From contig NZ_JADMKT010000064.1 of the NCBI RefSeq assembly GCF_016786255.1, positions 62,001 through 126,000 on the forward strand: a stretch of 64,000 bases of DNA, in the 5' to 3' direction. Numbering within the stretch: the stretch's first letter is position 1; every line of letters begins with the position of its first letter. This document shows positions 55,390 to 64,000 of the stretch, one piece after another. Under the pieces are notes generated by a model. That model saw nothing but the letters and a program-made list of their open reading frames with translations. It made no database searches and was not told the origin of the DNA. The stretch comes from Robertkochia sediminum (GTDB lineage: Bacteria > Bacteroidota > Bacteroidia > Flavobacteriales > Flavobacteriaceae). The position numbers were made by a program, and so were the translations under genes.

Positions 55390-56121
55390 TCAGTACAACA
55401 ACGTGATCTCTTTGAGATCAAAGCTCCCCATGACCTCATCTTCCATCAACACCTGTAGCTTACCATCCTTATCGATCCCTTTAATGAAGCCCATAAAGAG
55501 TTTGCCTTCGGTATCTTTAAAGGTTGAGGGTTTATCCTTTCGGAAGAGCCGGGACTCGTAGTGGGTTTTAAGGGCATCGAAGCGACCTTCCCTGATCCAG
55601 GGAATATAATTGCGAAACTCGTCGACCAGTTTATAGAGCACTTCTTCCCGCACATAGTGCACCCCGGTGATCTTTTTGAGGGATGATGCGTTGAGCAATC
55701 CGGGAAATTCTGTTTGATTCAGGTTGAGTCCTACCCCGATCACTGCAGCGCTTAACCTTGCATTCCTGAAGATATTTTCGATAAGAATACCCCCCACCTT
55801 GTGGTTTGCTGACAAAATGTCGTTAGGCCATTTGATCTTGACATCGGGCACTGAAAAGTGATTCAGGGTGTCATAAACGGCCAGAGAAATGGCCATACTC
55901 AAGGTAAACATCTGCTCGGTATCCAGGCCCGAAAGCTCCTTATACAGGCTAAACGTTAGGTTTTTACCGGGTTCAGTCTCCCAGGTAGTTCCCATTTGTC
56001 CGCGTCCCATAGTCTGCCGGTCGGCCATAACCACCGTGTAATCTTCCAGGGGTACCTGGGCCTCCAACAGCCTTAAATAGGTGTTGGTGGAATCAATGGC
56101 ATCAAGTTTGATTAAATTCAT
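55390..56121 (-). CDS. birA: Biotin--[acetyl-CoA carboxylase] ligase, short form
   Basis: 243 residues, without the N-terminal DNA-binding domain, so ligase only. DSTNTYL, GRGQMGTTWETEPGKNLTFSLY (biotin/AMP loop), IKWPNDIL and GVGLNLNQ are intact. Attaches biotin to the carboxyl carrier protein. Divergent from rsfS, an arrangement often seen in flavobacteria. Confidence 0.94.
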   Translation of the reverse strand: MNLIKLDAIDSTNTYLRLLEAQVPLEDYTVVMADRQTMGRGQMGTTWETEPGKNLTFSLYKELSGLDTEQMFTLSMAISLAVYDTLNHFSVPDVKIKWPNDILSANHKVGGILIENIFRNARLSAAVIGVGLNLNQTEFPGLLNASSLKKITGVHYVREEVLYKLVDEFRNYIPWIREGRFDALKTHYESRLFRKDKPSTFKDTEGKLFMGFIKGIDKDGKLQVLMEDEVMGSFDLKEITLLY

Positions 56122-56189
56122 ACAGCGCCCATCATTTATTATGTTGTAATCTTATGTTAATGGAGGTAGGGCCAAAAACAAAAAAATAA

Positions 56190-56197
56190 TAACTTTG
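56190..56197 (+). promoter_or_regulatory. -7 element of rsfS-ftsH
   Basis: TAACTTTG, 18 bases before the ATG at 56216. No clear -33 element at the right distance. Confidence 0.5.
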
Positions 56198-56215
56198 TGA
56201 AAATACTATTAATTA

Positions 56216-56584
56216 ATGGCAAAAACGAGCAGTAGCGCAGATCAGTTGATCACACATATCTTAAAGGGGATTGAAGAAGTAAAGGGACAGGATGTTAATA
56301 TTTTAGATTTAAGAGAATTAGACAACACGGTTTGCGATTACTTCATTATCTGTAACGGAACCTCTAACACACAGGTAAACGCCATCGTAAATTCTATCCA
56401 AAAAACAGTCAGCAAAGATCTTAAAGACAAACCATGGCACGTTGAAGGTACTGATAACGCCGAATGGGTTTTGATCGACTACGTGAACGTAGTGGTTCAC
56501 GTATTCCAGAAGCACATTCGCGAGTATTACGATATCGAAGGCCTTTGGGGAGACGCCAAGGTTACTGCTGTTCCCATGAATTAA
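56216..56584 (+). CDS. rsfS: Ribosome silencing factor
   Basis: 122 residues. LRELDNTVCDYFIICNGTSNTQVNAIV and the C-terminal WVLIDYVNVVVHVFQKHIREYYDIEGLWGDA follow RsfS/Iojap. Binds uL14 and keeps subunits apart when nutrients are scarce. ftsH follows after 29 bases. Confidence 0.95.
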   Translation: MAKTSSSADQLITHILKGIEEVKGQDVNILDLRELDNTVCDYFIICNGTSNTQVNAIVNSIQKTVSKDLKDKPWHVEGTDNAEWVLIDYVNVVVHVFQKHIREYYDIEGLWGDAKVTAVPMN

Positions 56585-56613
56585 TCACCACACCTATTAA
56601 CTTAAAGAATTAA

Positions 56614-58611
56614 ATGGCAAAAGACACAAACAATACAAGTCCAAAAAAGCCTAAGTTCAGTTCGTACTGGATCTATGGAGTAATTCTGCTTTTCATTGTC
56701 GGAATGCAATTGTTTTCCGGAGGAAGCAGCTGGTCGACTCCACCAGAGATCACCCCTTCTAAGATGGAACAGTACCTGGCGGAAGGCGACATTGAGAAGA
56801 TACTCATAATAAACAACACCAAAAGCGCAAAGATCTTCCTTACACAGGAAGCCCTCAATAAAGACATTCATAAGAGTGCACAGGGAAAATCACTGCTTCC
56901 AAGTTCCTCTCAGGCACCTTCGTATCTGGTAAAATTCGGAGATGCTAAAAACTTTGAAGACGGAATTAAGGAGATCAAAGAGGAGAACCCGGAGATCAAA
57001 GACAACGTTGAAGTTCGATTTGACCAGGAATCCAATTTACTGGGAGATCTTTTGATCACCCTGCTTCCTTTCGTACTGATCATCGCCATCTGGATCTTCC
57101 TGATGCGTAGAATGTCCGGAGGAGCTGCAGGTGGAGCCGGCGGACAGATATTCAATATCGGGAAATCGAAGGCTAAGCTCTTTGACGAAAAGACCGATAT
57201 GAAGGTAACCTTTAAGGACGTTGCCGGACTGGAAGGGGCGAAAGAAGAGGTTCAGGAGATCGTAGATTTCCTTAAGAATCCTGAAAAATACACCTCTCTT
57301 GGTGGTAAGATCCCGAAAGGAGCCCTCCTCGTAGGACCTCCGGGAACCGGTAAGACCCTTCTCGCCAAAGCTGTGGCGGGAGAGGCTAAAGTGCCGTTCT
57401 TCTCCCTTTCAGGATCAGACTTTGTAGAGATGTTCGTTGGGGTTGGTGCCTCAAGAGTACGTGACCTCTTTAAGCAAGCTAAAGACAAATCGCCTGCCAT
57501 CATCTTTATCGATGAGATCGATGCCATCGGTAGAGCGAGAGGTAAGAATAATTTCACCGGTAGTAATGACGAAAGGGAAAATACCCTTAACCAGCTGCTT
57601 ACCGAAATGGACGGATTCGGAACGAACACCAATGTGATCGTGCTTGCCGCGACCAACAGAGCCGATGTCCTCGACAAGGCACTGATGCGTGCCGGGCGTT
57701 TCGACCGCCAGATCTATGTTGACCTTCCCGATATCAGGGAAAGAAAAGAGATCTTCGAGGTACACCTAAGACCCATCAAAAATTCAGAAACCCTGGACCT
57801 GGATTTCCTTGCTAAGCAAACTCCCGGATTCTCCGGCGCCGATATCGCCAACGTATGTAATGAGGCGGCACTGATCGCTGCGAGAAATGGTAAGAAGGCC
57901 GTAGACAAGCAAGATTTTCTGGATGCAGTAGATCGTATCGTAGGGGGTCTGGAGAAAAAGAACAAGATCATTACCGCCGATGAGAAAAAGACCATCGCAT
58001 ACCACGAAGCCGGTCACGCTACCGTAAGCTGGTTATTGGAGCACGCTGCTCCCCTGGTGAAGGTTACCATCGTTCCTCGTGGTCAAAGTCTTGGTGCCGC
58101 ATGGTACCTGCCCGAAGAACGCCTTATCGTAAGACCGGAACAAATGGCCGACGAGATGTGTGCGACCATGGGTGGCCGTGCCGCAGAAAAAGTGATGTTC
58201 AACAAGATCTCTACGGGAGCACTGAGCGACCTGGAAAAGGTAACCAAACAGGCACGTGCCATGGTCACTATTTACGGACTTAATGACAAGATCGGGAATC
58301 TCACCTATTACGATTCAACAGGGCAATCAGACTACACCTTCTCAAAACCGTATAGTGAAGAGACTGCCAAGACCATCGACGAGGAGATCTCCAACATTAT
58401 AGAAGAACAATACCAGCGAGCCATTAAACTCCTGGAAGACAACAAGGATAAGCTCACCACATTGGCCGACAGACTCCTTGAAAAAGAGGTGATCTTTAAA
58501 GATGACCTGGAGCGAATTTTCGGAAAACGTCCGTTTGAAAAGGAGGAGAATACTCCAAAAAATGAAGACGATTCTGAAAAACCGGAAGAAGAACTTCAGG
58601 AAAAAGAATAA
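56614..58611 (+). CDS. ftsH: ATP-dependent zinc metalloprotease FtsH
   Basis: 665 residues. Two membrane helices (about 18-35 and 145-163) flank a periplasmic domain. AAA module with Walker A GPPGTGKT at 241-248, Walker [12 protein letters not shown], and [24 protein letters not shown]. Zinc site HEAGH at 464-468. Degrades misfolded membrane proteins and some regulators. Asn/Gln/Glu-rich C-terminal tail. Followed by its own terminator. Confidence 0.97.
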   Translation: MAKDTNNTSPKKPKFSSYWIYGVILLFIVGMQLFSGGSSWSTPPEITPSKMEQYLAEGDIEKILIINNTKSAKIFLTQEALNKDIHKSAQGKSLLPSSSQAPSYLVKFGDAKNFEDGIKEIKEENPEIKDNVEVRFDQESNLLGDLLITLLPFVLIIAIWIFLMRRMSGGAAGGAGGQIFNIGKSKAKLFDEKTDMKVTFKDVAGLEGAKEEVQEIVDFLKNPEKYTSLGGKIPKGALLVGPPGTGKTLLAKAVAGEAKVPFFSLSGSDFVEMFVGVGASRVRDLFKQAKDKSPAIIFIDEIDAIGRARGKNNFTGSNDERENTLNQLLTEMDGFGTNTNVIVLAATNRADVLDKALMRAGRFDRQIYVDLPDIRERKEIFEVHLRPIKNSETLDLDFLAKQTPGFSGADIANVCNEAALIAARNGKKAVDKQDFLDAVDRIVGGLEKKNKIITADEKKTIAYHEAGHATVSWLLEHAAPLVKVTIVPRGQSLGAAWYLPEERLIVRPEQMADEMCATMGGRAAEKVMFNKISTGALSDLEKVTKQARAMVTIYGLNDKIGNLTYYDSTGQSDYTFSKPYSEETAKTIDEEISNIIEEQYQRAIKLLEDNKDKLTTLADRLLEKEVIFKDDLERIFGKRPFEKEENTPKNEDDSEKPEEELQEKE

Positions 58612-58619
58612 GTTTAAAA

Positions 58620-58649
58620 GGGCGTAAAGGTAATTTTTACGCCCTTTTT
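58620..58649 (+). terminator. Terminator of ftsH
   Basis: GGGCGTAAA pairs with TTTACGCCC, followed by TTTTT. Separates ftsH from the LUD-cdsA-psd unit. Confidence 0.9.
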
Positions 58650-58724
58650 GTACTTTATCGGTTCAGATTTCATAATTTTATGAAAAGAGAACATTATAAA
58701 TCTGCATCCCCCATAAATTCATAA

Positions 58725-59333
58725 ATGAACTTTTTCAGACGACTTTTTGGATCGAAAGAAAATAAAAACAAGGAAACTCCTGTCGCCACTGAGCGCGGCA
58801 AGTTCATGCCTGAGGTCCAATTACCTACCGATGAGAAATTCACTATAAACTTCAAAAAGAACGGCGGCAAATTCCTTTACTGTGACTCTAAGGAAGAAGT
58901 ATTGGAAGCCTTCCGAAATATCCTTAATGAAAATGCCTGGACACCTAACGATGTATGTTGTATCGACGACAACCTGGCTTCTGTGTTCCGGAATTTCCAG
59001 ATCGGCAGCCGCACACACTGCTACAATACCAATCTTTTTCTCACCCGATGTGAAAATCTTGTTGCCGATAACGGATCGATCCTGATCAGTTCGAACCAGA
59101 TCAAAGAAAGCAAACTACACGATCTACCCGACAATTTTATCGTCTTTGCCACTACGAGTCAGCTCATTGACAATTTGGGCGAAGGATTACACGGAATAAA
59201 ATCGAAGAACAAAGGGCACATCCCTACCAATATTACCACCATAAAACACTTCAGCAACCAGGAAGAAAAAGATTTTCTGTCTTACGGGAGTACCTCAAAA
59301 AACCTATATTTGCTCTTATTGGAAGATTTATAA
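58725..59333 (+). CDS. LUD-domain (LutC-like) protein
   Basis: 202 residues. A basic N-terminal tail and a LUD domain (about 60-200: WTPNDVCCIDDNLASVFRNF, VADNGSILISSNQIKESKLHDLPDNFIVFATTSQLIDNLGEGL). LutC takes part in lactate oxidation, but LutA/B are not near. Here it heads a lipid unit, ending one base before cdsA, so its job is probably different. Function unknown. Confidence 0.8.
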   Translation: MNFFRRLFGSKENKNKETPVATERGKFMPEVQLPTDEKFTINFKKNGGKFLYCDSKEEVLEAFRNILNENAWTPNDVCCIDDNLASVFRNFQIGSRTHCYNTNLFLTRCENLVADNGSILISSNQIKESKLHDLPDNFIVFATTSQLIDNLGEGLHGIKSKNKGHIPTNITTIKHFSNQEEKDFLSYGSTSKNLYLLLLEDL

Positions 59334-59334
59334 G

Positions 59335-60150
59335 ATGCGAGAACTCTTAAAGCGCGCCATTACTGGTGTTTTATATATTTTACTGTTACTGGCGGCAGTG
59401 TTCCTTAGCGACGACGCCTTCGATTTCCTTTTCATGATATTTGGTCTTACCTGTCTTTATGAGTTTAAAAAGATCATACGCCTGCAGGGGTATTATATCT
59501 TTTTAGGATTCATGGTTCTCTGGTGGCTTCACATCTATCTCTTACACGGACTCCCTAAAAGGATCCTGATCAGCGGCATCCTTCTGGTGTGCACCCTGAT
59601 CACCGATATTTTAATGGTAAGAATGCTGTACAGCCATAACAGGCCACGCTTTTCGAATCTTCAAAAATTCTTTATCGCCCTGTTCTACATTGGTGGCGGA
59701 TGCATCTTCCTGACCATGATCCCCTATAGCCATGAAGGATTTTCCAAGTCGCTCATTATCGGGATCTTTATCCTGATCTGGGTAAACGACTCCTTTGCTT
59801 ATCTCGTGGGGCGTACCTTCGGAAAACACAAACTCTTTGAAAGGGTATCCCCTAAAAAGACCATTGAAGGCTTCCTGGGCGGATTCGTTTTTGCATTAAT
59901 TGCTTCCTATTTTTTATTCATATATACGAAAGAATTAACTTTGTTACACTGGATCGCTCTGGGAATGGTTGTTGTTATTGCCGGTACCCTGGGAGATCTT
60001 GTCGAATCAAAATTTAAACGGATGGCAGGCGTGAAAGACAGTGGCGCTATTCTCCCCGGACACGGCGGATTATTAGACCGACTGGATAGTTTGGTCTTCG
60101 CAGCACCATTTGCCTATTTAACCCTGCAAATTTTCACCTATGTTTCATAA
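59335..60150 (+). CDS. cdsA: Phosphatidate cytidylyltransferase
   Basis: 271 residues, about eight membrane segments. C-terminal signature ESKFKRMAGVKDSGAILPGHGGLLDRLDSLV matches CdsA. Makes CDP-diacylglycerol for phospholipid synthesis. Overlaps psd by 11 bases. Confidence 0.94.
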   Translation: MRELLKRAITGVLYILLLLAAVFLSDDAFDFLFMIFGLTCLYEFKKIIRLQGYYIFLGFMVLWWLHIYLLHGLPKRILISGILLVCTLITDILMVRMLYSHNRPRFSNLQKFFIALFYIGGGCIFLTMIPYSHEGFSKSLIIGIFILIWVNDSFAYLVGRTFGKHKLFERVSPKKTIEGFLGGFVFALIASYFLFIYTKELTLLHWIALGMVVVIAGTLGDLVESKFKRMAGVKDSGAILPGHGGLLDRLDSLVFAAPFAYLTLQIFTYVS

Positions 60151-60790
60151 AGAAGGATATAAGATCATTGTAGCGACCCTGTTAACGGTCATTATTGGTA
60201 TTTTGCTGGCTCAGTATTACATTCCGGTTAATTGGATACAGAAAACCGTGCAGGTTGTATTGCTATTGCTCCTGGTTACCGTACTGCAATTCTTCAGAAA
60301 TCCAAAACGAGTGGGGGCGCTCTCAGATGAGCATATCGTATCTCCAGTAGATGGCAAGGTCGTGGTGATCGAAGAAGTATACGAAAAAGAATACTTCAAA
60401 GACCAGCGCATACAGGTATCGATCTTTATGTCTCCGGTAAACGTACACGTTACCCGATACGCCCTGAGCGGTCTGGTAAAATTCAGCAAATACCATCCCG
60501 GGAAATACCTCGTTGCCTGGCATCCTAAAGCTTCAGAAGAGAACGAACGTACCACCATCGTGGTAGAGAACCCTGTTTTTGGAGCGGTCCTATACAGACA
60601 GATCGCCGGTGCACTTGCCAAAAGAATCGTAAATTACGCTAAAGAAGGCATGCAAGTCACCCAGGGTGAAGATGCCGGATTTATTAAGTTTGGGTCCAGA
60701 GTAGACCTGTTCCTGCCCCTTGATGCTAAAATACACGTGAGCCTTAACCAGAAAGTTAAAGGAGGAATCGATCGTATTGCAAGCAAATAG
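60140..60790 (+). CDS. psd: Phosphatidylserine decarboxylase, short form
   Basis: 216 residues. N-terminal hydrophobic anchor; VHVTRYALSGLV and the self-cleavage motif FIKFGSRVDLFLP, where Gly-Ser is cut to form the pyruvoyl group. Makes phosphatidylethanolamine, the main lipid of this group. Coupled to cdsA by overlap. Confidence 0.93.
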   Translation: MFHKEGYKIIVATLLTVIIGILLAQYYIPVNWIQKTVQVVLLLLLVTVLQFFRNPKRVGALSDEHIVSPVDGKVVVIEEVYEKEYFKDQRIQVSIFMSPVNVHVTRYALSGLVKFSKYHPGKYLVAWHPKASEENERTTIVVENPVFGAVLYRQIAGALAKRIVNYAKEGMQVTQGEDAGFIKFGSRVDLFLPLDAKIHVSLNQKVKGGIDRIASK

Positions 60791-60793
60791 AAC

Positions 60794-61069
60794 ATGGAAA
60801 AAGACACTTTGGAAAAAGAATTCAACAAAGCCGTAGAATTCATGAATAATTACTACGAGCCCTTGCCTGCCGATCTGTTGCTTAGGCTATACGCCTATTA
60901 TAAAAAGGCTACCAGCAGTGACGCTCCTCCACGTAGCCGAAGAGCTATCATCAATGCCTTTAAGACCAATGCCCTATTTCAAGCGGGGAATATTAGTGAA
61001 GACGAAGCCAAAAAGAAATACACCGACCTGGTAAGTTCCTACTTTGGCAAAGCATTCACCGACAGCTAA
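60794..61069 (+). CDS. Acyl-CoA-binding protein
   Basis: 91 residues. LEKEFNKAVEFMNNYYEPLPADLLLRLYAYYKKATSSD resembles the four-helix ACBP fold, with Tyr/Lys of the CoA site (YYKKA); the usual helix 3 Trp pair is missing (RAIINAFKTNALFQ). Likely carries long-chain acyl-CoA for lipid synthesis. Four bases after psd, last gene of the lipid unit. Confidence 0.82.
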   Translation: MEKDTLEKEFNKAVEFMNNYYEPLPADLLLRLYAYYKKATSSDAPPRSRRAIINAFKTNALFQAGNISEDEAKKKYTDLVSSYFGKAFTDS

Positions 61070-61091
61070 AATCAAAAAGAAAAAAAACCAT

Positions 61092-61128
61092 AAAAAAAAG
61101 CCCGCTGGACTACAGCGGGCTTTTTTTA
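61092..61128. terminator. Bidirectional terminator ACBP/valS
   Basis: AAGCCCGCT/AGCGGGCTT flanked by A8 and T7 runs between the two convergent units. Confidence 0.92.
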
Positions 61129-61165
61129 TGCTGACACACCTGTAACAGCACATGTGTTATTCGTA

Positions 61166-63799
61166 CTATTTCAATGAAGCGAGGCTTTCGCGAAGGGTTT
61201 CGATCTTAGCCTTGGCATCTGCTTCTTTCTTCTTCTCCATGGCAACTACCTGCTCAGGAGCATTGTTCACAAAACGCTCGTTCGAAAGCTTTTTCTGTAC
61301 ACTCTTCAGGAATCCTTCGGTATACTTAAGCTCTTCTTCCAGCTTTTGAATTTCCTCTTCTACGTTCACGGCTCCTGTCACAGGAATAAAATACTCGTTG
61401 GAACGCACGCGGAACGACAAGGCCCCTTCCGGCTTCTCTTCCACATAGGTAAGGTTTTCTACATTCCCCAGCTTGGAGATCACAGGATCTAAGTGGGTCC
61501 CTGCCTTTTCGTTATTGAGCACCATCAGGTCGATAGTGTTCTTAAAGGCGATGTTCTTCTCCTTACGAATATTTCGTATCCCGGAGATCACCCCCGCTGC
61601 CAGATCAAAGTCGGCGATAAGATCGGCATCTACAGCTCCTTTTTCAGGCCATGATGCGATGATCAACGCATCTTCGGGAGTTCTCACTTTCATAAGCTGC
61701 CAGATCTCCTCGGTAAGGAAAGGCATGAACGGATGAAGGATCTTCAGGTTGTCTTCAAAAAGTGAAAGCACCTCCTCATAGGTCTTCTTATCGATAGGTT
61801 GCTGATAGGCCGGCTTTACCATCTCAAGCAGCCAGGAACAGAAATCGTCCCAAATAAGCTTATAAGTCGCCATAAGCGCATCAGAGATCCTGTACTTATC
61901 AAATTGATCTTCAATATTTTCCAGGGTAGCATTAAATCGGCTCTTATACCAACTAATAGCGCTCTTGGCTACCTCCGGTTGCTCCAGGGTGTCGCTTACC
62001 TCCCAGCCTTTTACCAAACGGAAGGCATTCCAGATCTTATTGGCAAATCCTTTCCCCTGCTGACAAAGGCCTTCATCGAACAACAGGTCATTTCCCGCTG
62101 CAGAACTCAGCAATAATCCAACACGAACCCCATCGGCTCCGTATTCCTTGATCAATCCTAGAGCATCGGGCGAATTCCCAAGTGATTTTGACATCTTACG
62201 ACGTTGCTTATCGCGAACAAGTCCGGTGAGATATACATTACTAAAAGGCTTTTCTCCCCTAAACTCGTAACCGGCAATGATCATACGAGCCACCCAGAAA
62301 AAGAGGATGTCCGGACCGGTAACCAGGTCATTGGTCGGATAGTAATATTCGATCTCTTCATTTTCGGGTTCCAAAACACCTCCGAAAACACTAATAGGCC
62401 ATAACCACGAAGAGAACCAGGTATCCAGAGAATCTTCCTCCTGTCTCAAGTCATTTACTGTGAGACCGGCATTACCCGTCGCCTCTTTAGCCTTTTCCAG
62501 GGCCTGCTCCACCGTTTCAGCCACTACGAAATCATTTTGTCCGTCGCCGTAGTACCATGCAGGGATCTGATGTCCCCACCACAGCTGGCGCGAAATGTTC
62601 CAGTCACGGATATTCTCCATCCAGTGGCGGTACGTATTTTCAAATTTCTTAGGAAAGAGCTTTACGTCTTCATCTTCAAGCACCGCTTTGATCGCAGGCT
62701 TCACCAACTCTTCCATTTTCAGGAACCACTGCTCAGAAAGTCGGGGCTCGATAACTGCCTTGGTACGCTCTGAGGTTCCTACTTTATTGACGTGGTTTTC
62801 GGTCTTTACCAAAAATCCTTTTTGTTCCAGTTCTTTAGAGATCGCCTTACGCACATCAAAGCGATCCATGCCTTCGTAATGCATTCCGAAGCTGTTCAGG
62901 GTGGCATCGTCGTTAAAGATATCGATCACCTCCAGTTGATGCTTCTCCCCTAACACCTTATCGTTCTCATCGTGGGCCGGGGTCACTTTAAGACATCCCG
63001 TACCGAATTCCAGGTCTACATACTCATCTTCGATGATCGGGATCTCCCTGTTCACCAATGGTACGATAGCCTTTTTCCCTTTAAGGTGGGTATAACGCTC
63101 ATCGTTAGGATTAATACAGATAGCAGTATCTCCAAGGATGGTTTCCGGACGCGTCGTGGCAATGGTCACTTTTTCATCACTTCCAACGATCGAGTATTCC
63201 AGGTAATATAACAGCCCCTGACGTTCTTCGTAGATCACCTCCTCATCAGAAAGGGTGGTCTTGGCTTCCGGATCCCAGTTCACCATGCGATGACCGCGAT
63301 AGATGAGTCCCTTTTCATAGAGGTCAACGAACACCTTGATCACCGAGGTCGACATATCGTCGTCCATCGTAAACTTAGTACGATCCCAATCACATGAGCA
63401 TCCCAATTTTTTAAGCTGCTCCAGGATCACTCCTCCGTACTCTTCTGTCCAGTCCCAGGCGTGTTTCAGAAATTCTTCACGGGTAAGGTCGCTCTTATTG
63501 ATCCCATGCTCCTTCAATCGGGCCACTACCTTGGCTTCGGTTGCGATAGATGCGTGATCGGTTCCGGGCACCCAACAGGCGTTAAACCCTTTGAGTCTTG
63601 CCCTTCTTATCAGGACATCCTGTATGGTATTGTTGAGCATATGCCCCATGTGCAATACCCCGGTCACGTTTGGCGGAGGAATTACAATGGTGTAAGGCTC
63701 CCTACCATCAGGTACCGAGCGAAAATAATTGTGCTGCATCCAGTATTCATACCACTTACCCTCAACGGTATTGGCCTCGTATTTAGAAGGAATATTCAT
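61166..63799 (-). CDS. valS: Valyl-tRNA synthetase
   Basis: 877 residues, class I. HMGH (50-53, in [10 protein letters not shown]) and KMSKS (535-539) complete the active site; the CP1 editing domain (about 170-330) includes [13 protein letters not shown]. The C-terminal coiled coil (about 800-877), rich in Glu/Lys, grips the tRNA. No T-box or leader is seen. CAAAAGTA at 63831-63838 (minus TACTTTTG) is a plausible -7 element. Confidence 0.97.
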   Translation of the reverse strand: MNIPSKYEANTVEGKWYEYWMQHNYFRSVPDGREPYTIVIPPPNVTGVLHMGHMLNNTIQDVLIRRARLKGFNACWVPGTDHASIATEAKVVARLKEHGINKSDLTREEFLKHAWDWTEEYGGVILEQLKKLGCSCDWDRTKFTMDDDMSTSVIKVFVDLYEKGLIYRGHRMVNWDPEAKTTLSDEEVIYEERQGLLYYLEYSIVGSDEKVTIATTRPETILGDTAICINPNDERYTHLKGKKAIVPLVNREIPIIEDEYVDLEFGTGCLKVTPAHDENDKVLGEKHQLEVIDIFNDDATLNSFGMHYEGMDRFDVRKAISKELEQKGFLVKTENHVNKVGTSERTKAVIEPRLSEQWFLKMEELVKPAIKAVLEDEDVKLFPKKFENTYRHWMENIRDWNISRQLWWGHQIPAWYYGDGQNDFVVAETVEQALEKAKEATGNAGLTVNDLRQEEDSLDTWFSSWLWPISVFGGVLEPENEEIEYYYPTNDLVTGPDILFFWVARMIIAGYEFRGEKPFSNVYLTGLVRDKQRRKMSKSLGNSPDALGLIKEYGADGVRVGLLLSSAAGNDLLFDEGLCQQGKGFANKIWNAFRLVKGWEVSDTLEQPEVAKSAISWYKSRFNATLENIEDQFDKYRISDALMATYKLIWDDFCSWLLEMVKPAYQQPIDKKTYEEVLSLFEDNLKILHPFMPFLTEEIWQLMKVRTPEDALIIASWPEKGAVDADLIADFDLAAGVISGIRNIRKEKNIAFKNTIDLMVLNNEKAGTHLDPVISKLGNVENLTYVEEKPEGALSFRVRSNEYFIPVTGAVNVEEEIQKLEEELKYTEGFLKSVQKKLSNERFVNNAPEQVVAMEKKKEADAKAKIETLRESLASLK

Positions 63800-63830
63800 C
63801 TTCGGAAACTGTGTTTTGGCATTAAAGTTG

Positions 63831-63838
63831 CAAAAGTA
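63831..63838 (-). promoter_or_regulatory. -7 element of valS
   Basis: Minus strand TACTTTTG, 31 bases before the valS ATG. No matching -33 element. Confidence 0.45.
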
Positions 63839-63874
63839 GCCATAAGGGCAGGATTTTAAAAGAAAAGATTAAAT

Positions 63875-63905
63875 TTTGAAGACTGTCTAAAATCGATTAC
63901 ATTTA
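63875..63905 (+). promoter_or_regulatory. Promoter of the window-end gene
   Basis: TTTG (63875-63878), 19 bp, TACATTTA (63898-63905), one mismatch from consensus, 20 bases before the ATG. Confidence 0.6.
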
Positions 63906-63925
63906 CTTTTCACTTAAATCTTATA

Positions 63926-64000
63926 ATGATGAAAAAATTACTAATGCTTTTATTTGTGGGACTCACCTACCTCAGTGTGTCTGCACAGGAAAAAGTAGCC
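63926..64000 (+). CDS. Secreted protein, N-terminal fragment at window end
   Basis: 25 codons open to the edge. MMKKLLMLLFVGLTYLSVSAQE is a clear signal peptide with a cleavage site after SAQ or SA. A promoter lies directly upstream. Product unknown because only the signal is in view; start may be the second ATG (63929). Confidence 0.7.
   Translation, partial: MMKKLLMLLFVGLTYLSVSAQEKVA

Noticed and set aside
63800-63925. T-box or leader peptide for valS
   Set aside because: No run of Val codons, no T-box sequence and no terminator in the leader.

Overview
This is a 64 kb chromosomal window from a member of the Flavobacteriaceae (Bacteroidota). Supporting evidence: Bacteroidota-type promoters (TTG/TTTG, 17-20 bp, TAnnTTTG) upstream of many genes; almost no Shine-Dalgarno sites apart from an extreme one on rpsU; and lineage-typical families (DUF3467 behind rpoC, DUF2851, short HPF next to XerC, CdaA next to folP, ribosomal protein Thx, short BirA without HTH). 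The content is mostly core genome. I see no prophage, insertion sequence, CRISPR array, rRNA operon or replication origin.

Layout. 1-9.2 kb: 3' part of folP, an interposed membrane gene, the c-di-AMP cyclase gene, a redox island (peroxiredoxin-like, mdaB, divergent HxlR regulator), an ABC exporter with truA, a phosphoesterase, a DUF998 protein, a cupin and DUF3467. 9.3-22.8 kb (minus strand): the classical tRNA-tuf-tRNA-secE-nusG-rplKAJL-rpoBC block with five tRNA genes (Thr-TGT, Tyr, Gly, Thr-GGT, Trp). 22.9-31.7 kb (minus): hpf, xerC, rpsU, acyl-CoA dehydrogenase, helix-hairpin-helix protein, an unusual AgcS symporter fusion, a K+ channel, PspC-like, DUF2851, rhodanese. 31.7-34.7 kb: two thioredoxin-fold proteins divergent from marR-nitroreductase-yceI. 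34.8-41.4 kb: complete trpEGDCFBA operon behind a leader peptide gene with three consecutive Trp codons and a strong intrinsic terminator. 41.4-55.1 kb: M20 peptidase, a small unknown gene, UDG-like protein, Thx, yaaA, VOC, RluD, PASTA protein, ddl, coaD, SulP, M14 peptidase, NUDIX, pyrE, SRPBCC protein, Gpx. 55.4-64 kb: birA divergent from rsfS-ftsH, LUD-cdsA-psd-ACBP, valS, and the start of a secreted protein gene.

How parts work together: the 9-23 kb block makes transcription and translation machinery; trpL-trpEGDCFBA is a self-contained pathway with apparent attenuation; cdsA and psd make phosphatidylethanolamine precursors; dacA makes c-di-AMP, and a nearby RCK-type K+ channel is the sort of protein that nucleotide often regulates in other bacteria.

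Most interesting signals: (1) the trp attenuator; (2) a 14-nt anti-SD-complementary site in front of rpsU, which fits bS21 autoregulation; (3) strand-oriented arrays of degenerate 7-mers and 8-mers starting exactly at gene 3' ends, some supplying the stop codon, with a shared AGCTTTAGCGAA hairpin loop; (4) an AgcS transporter carrying an SprB-like repeat and a lipoyl-like barrel. All readings are by eye; folding and family assignments were not computed.
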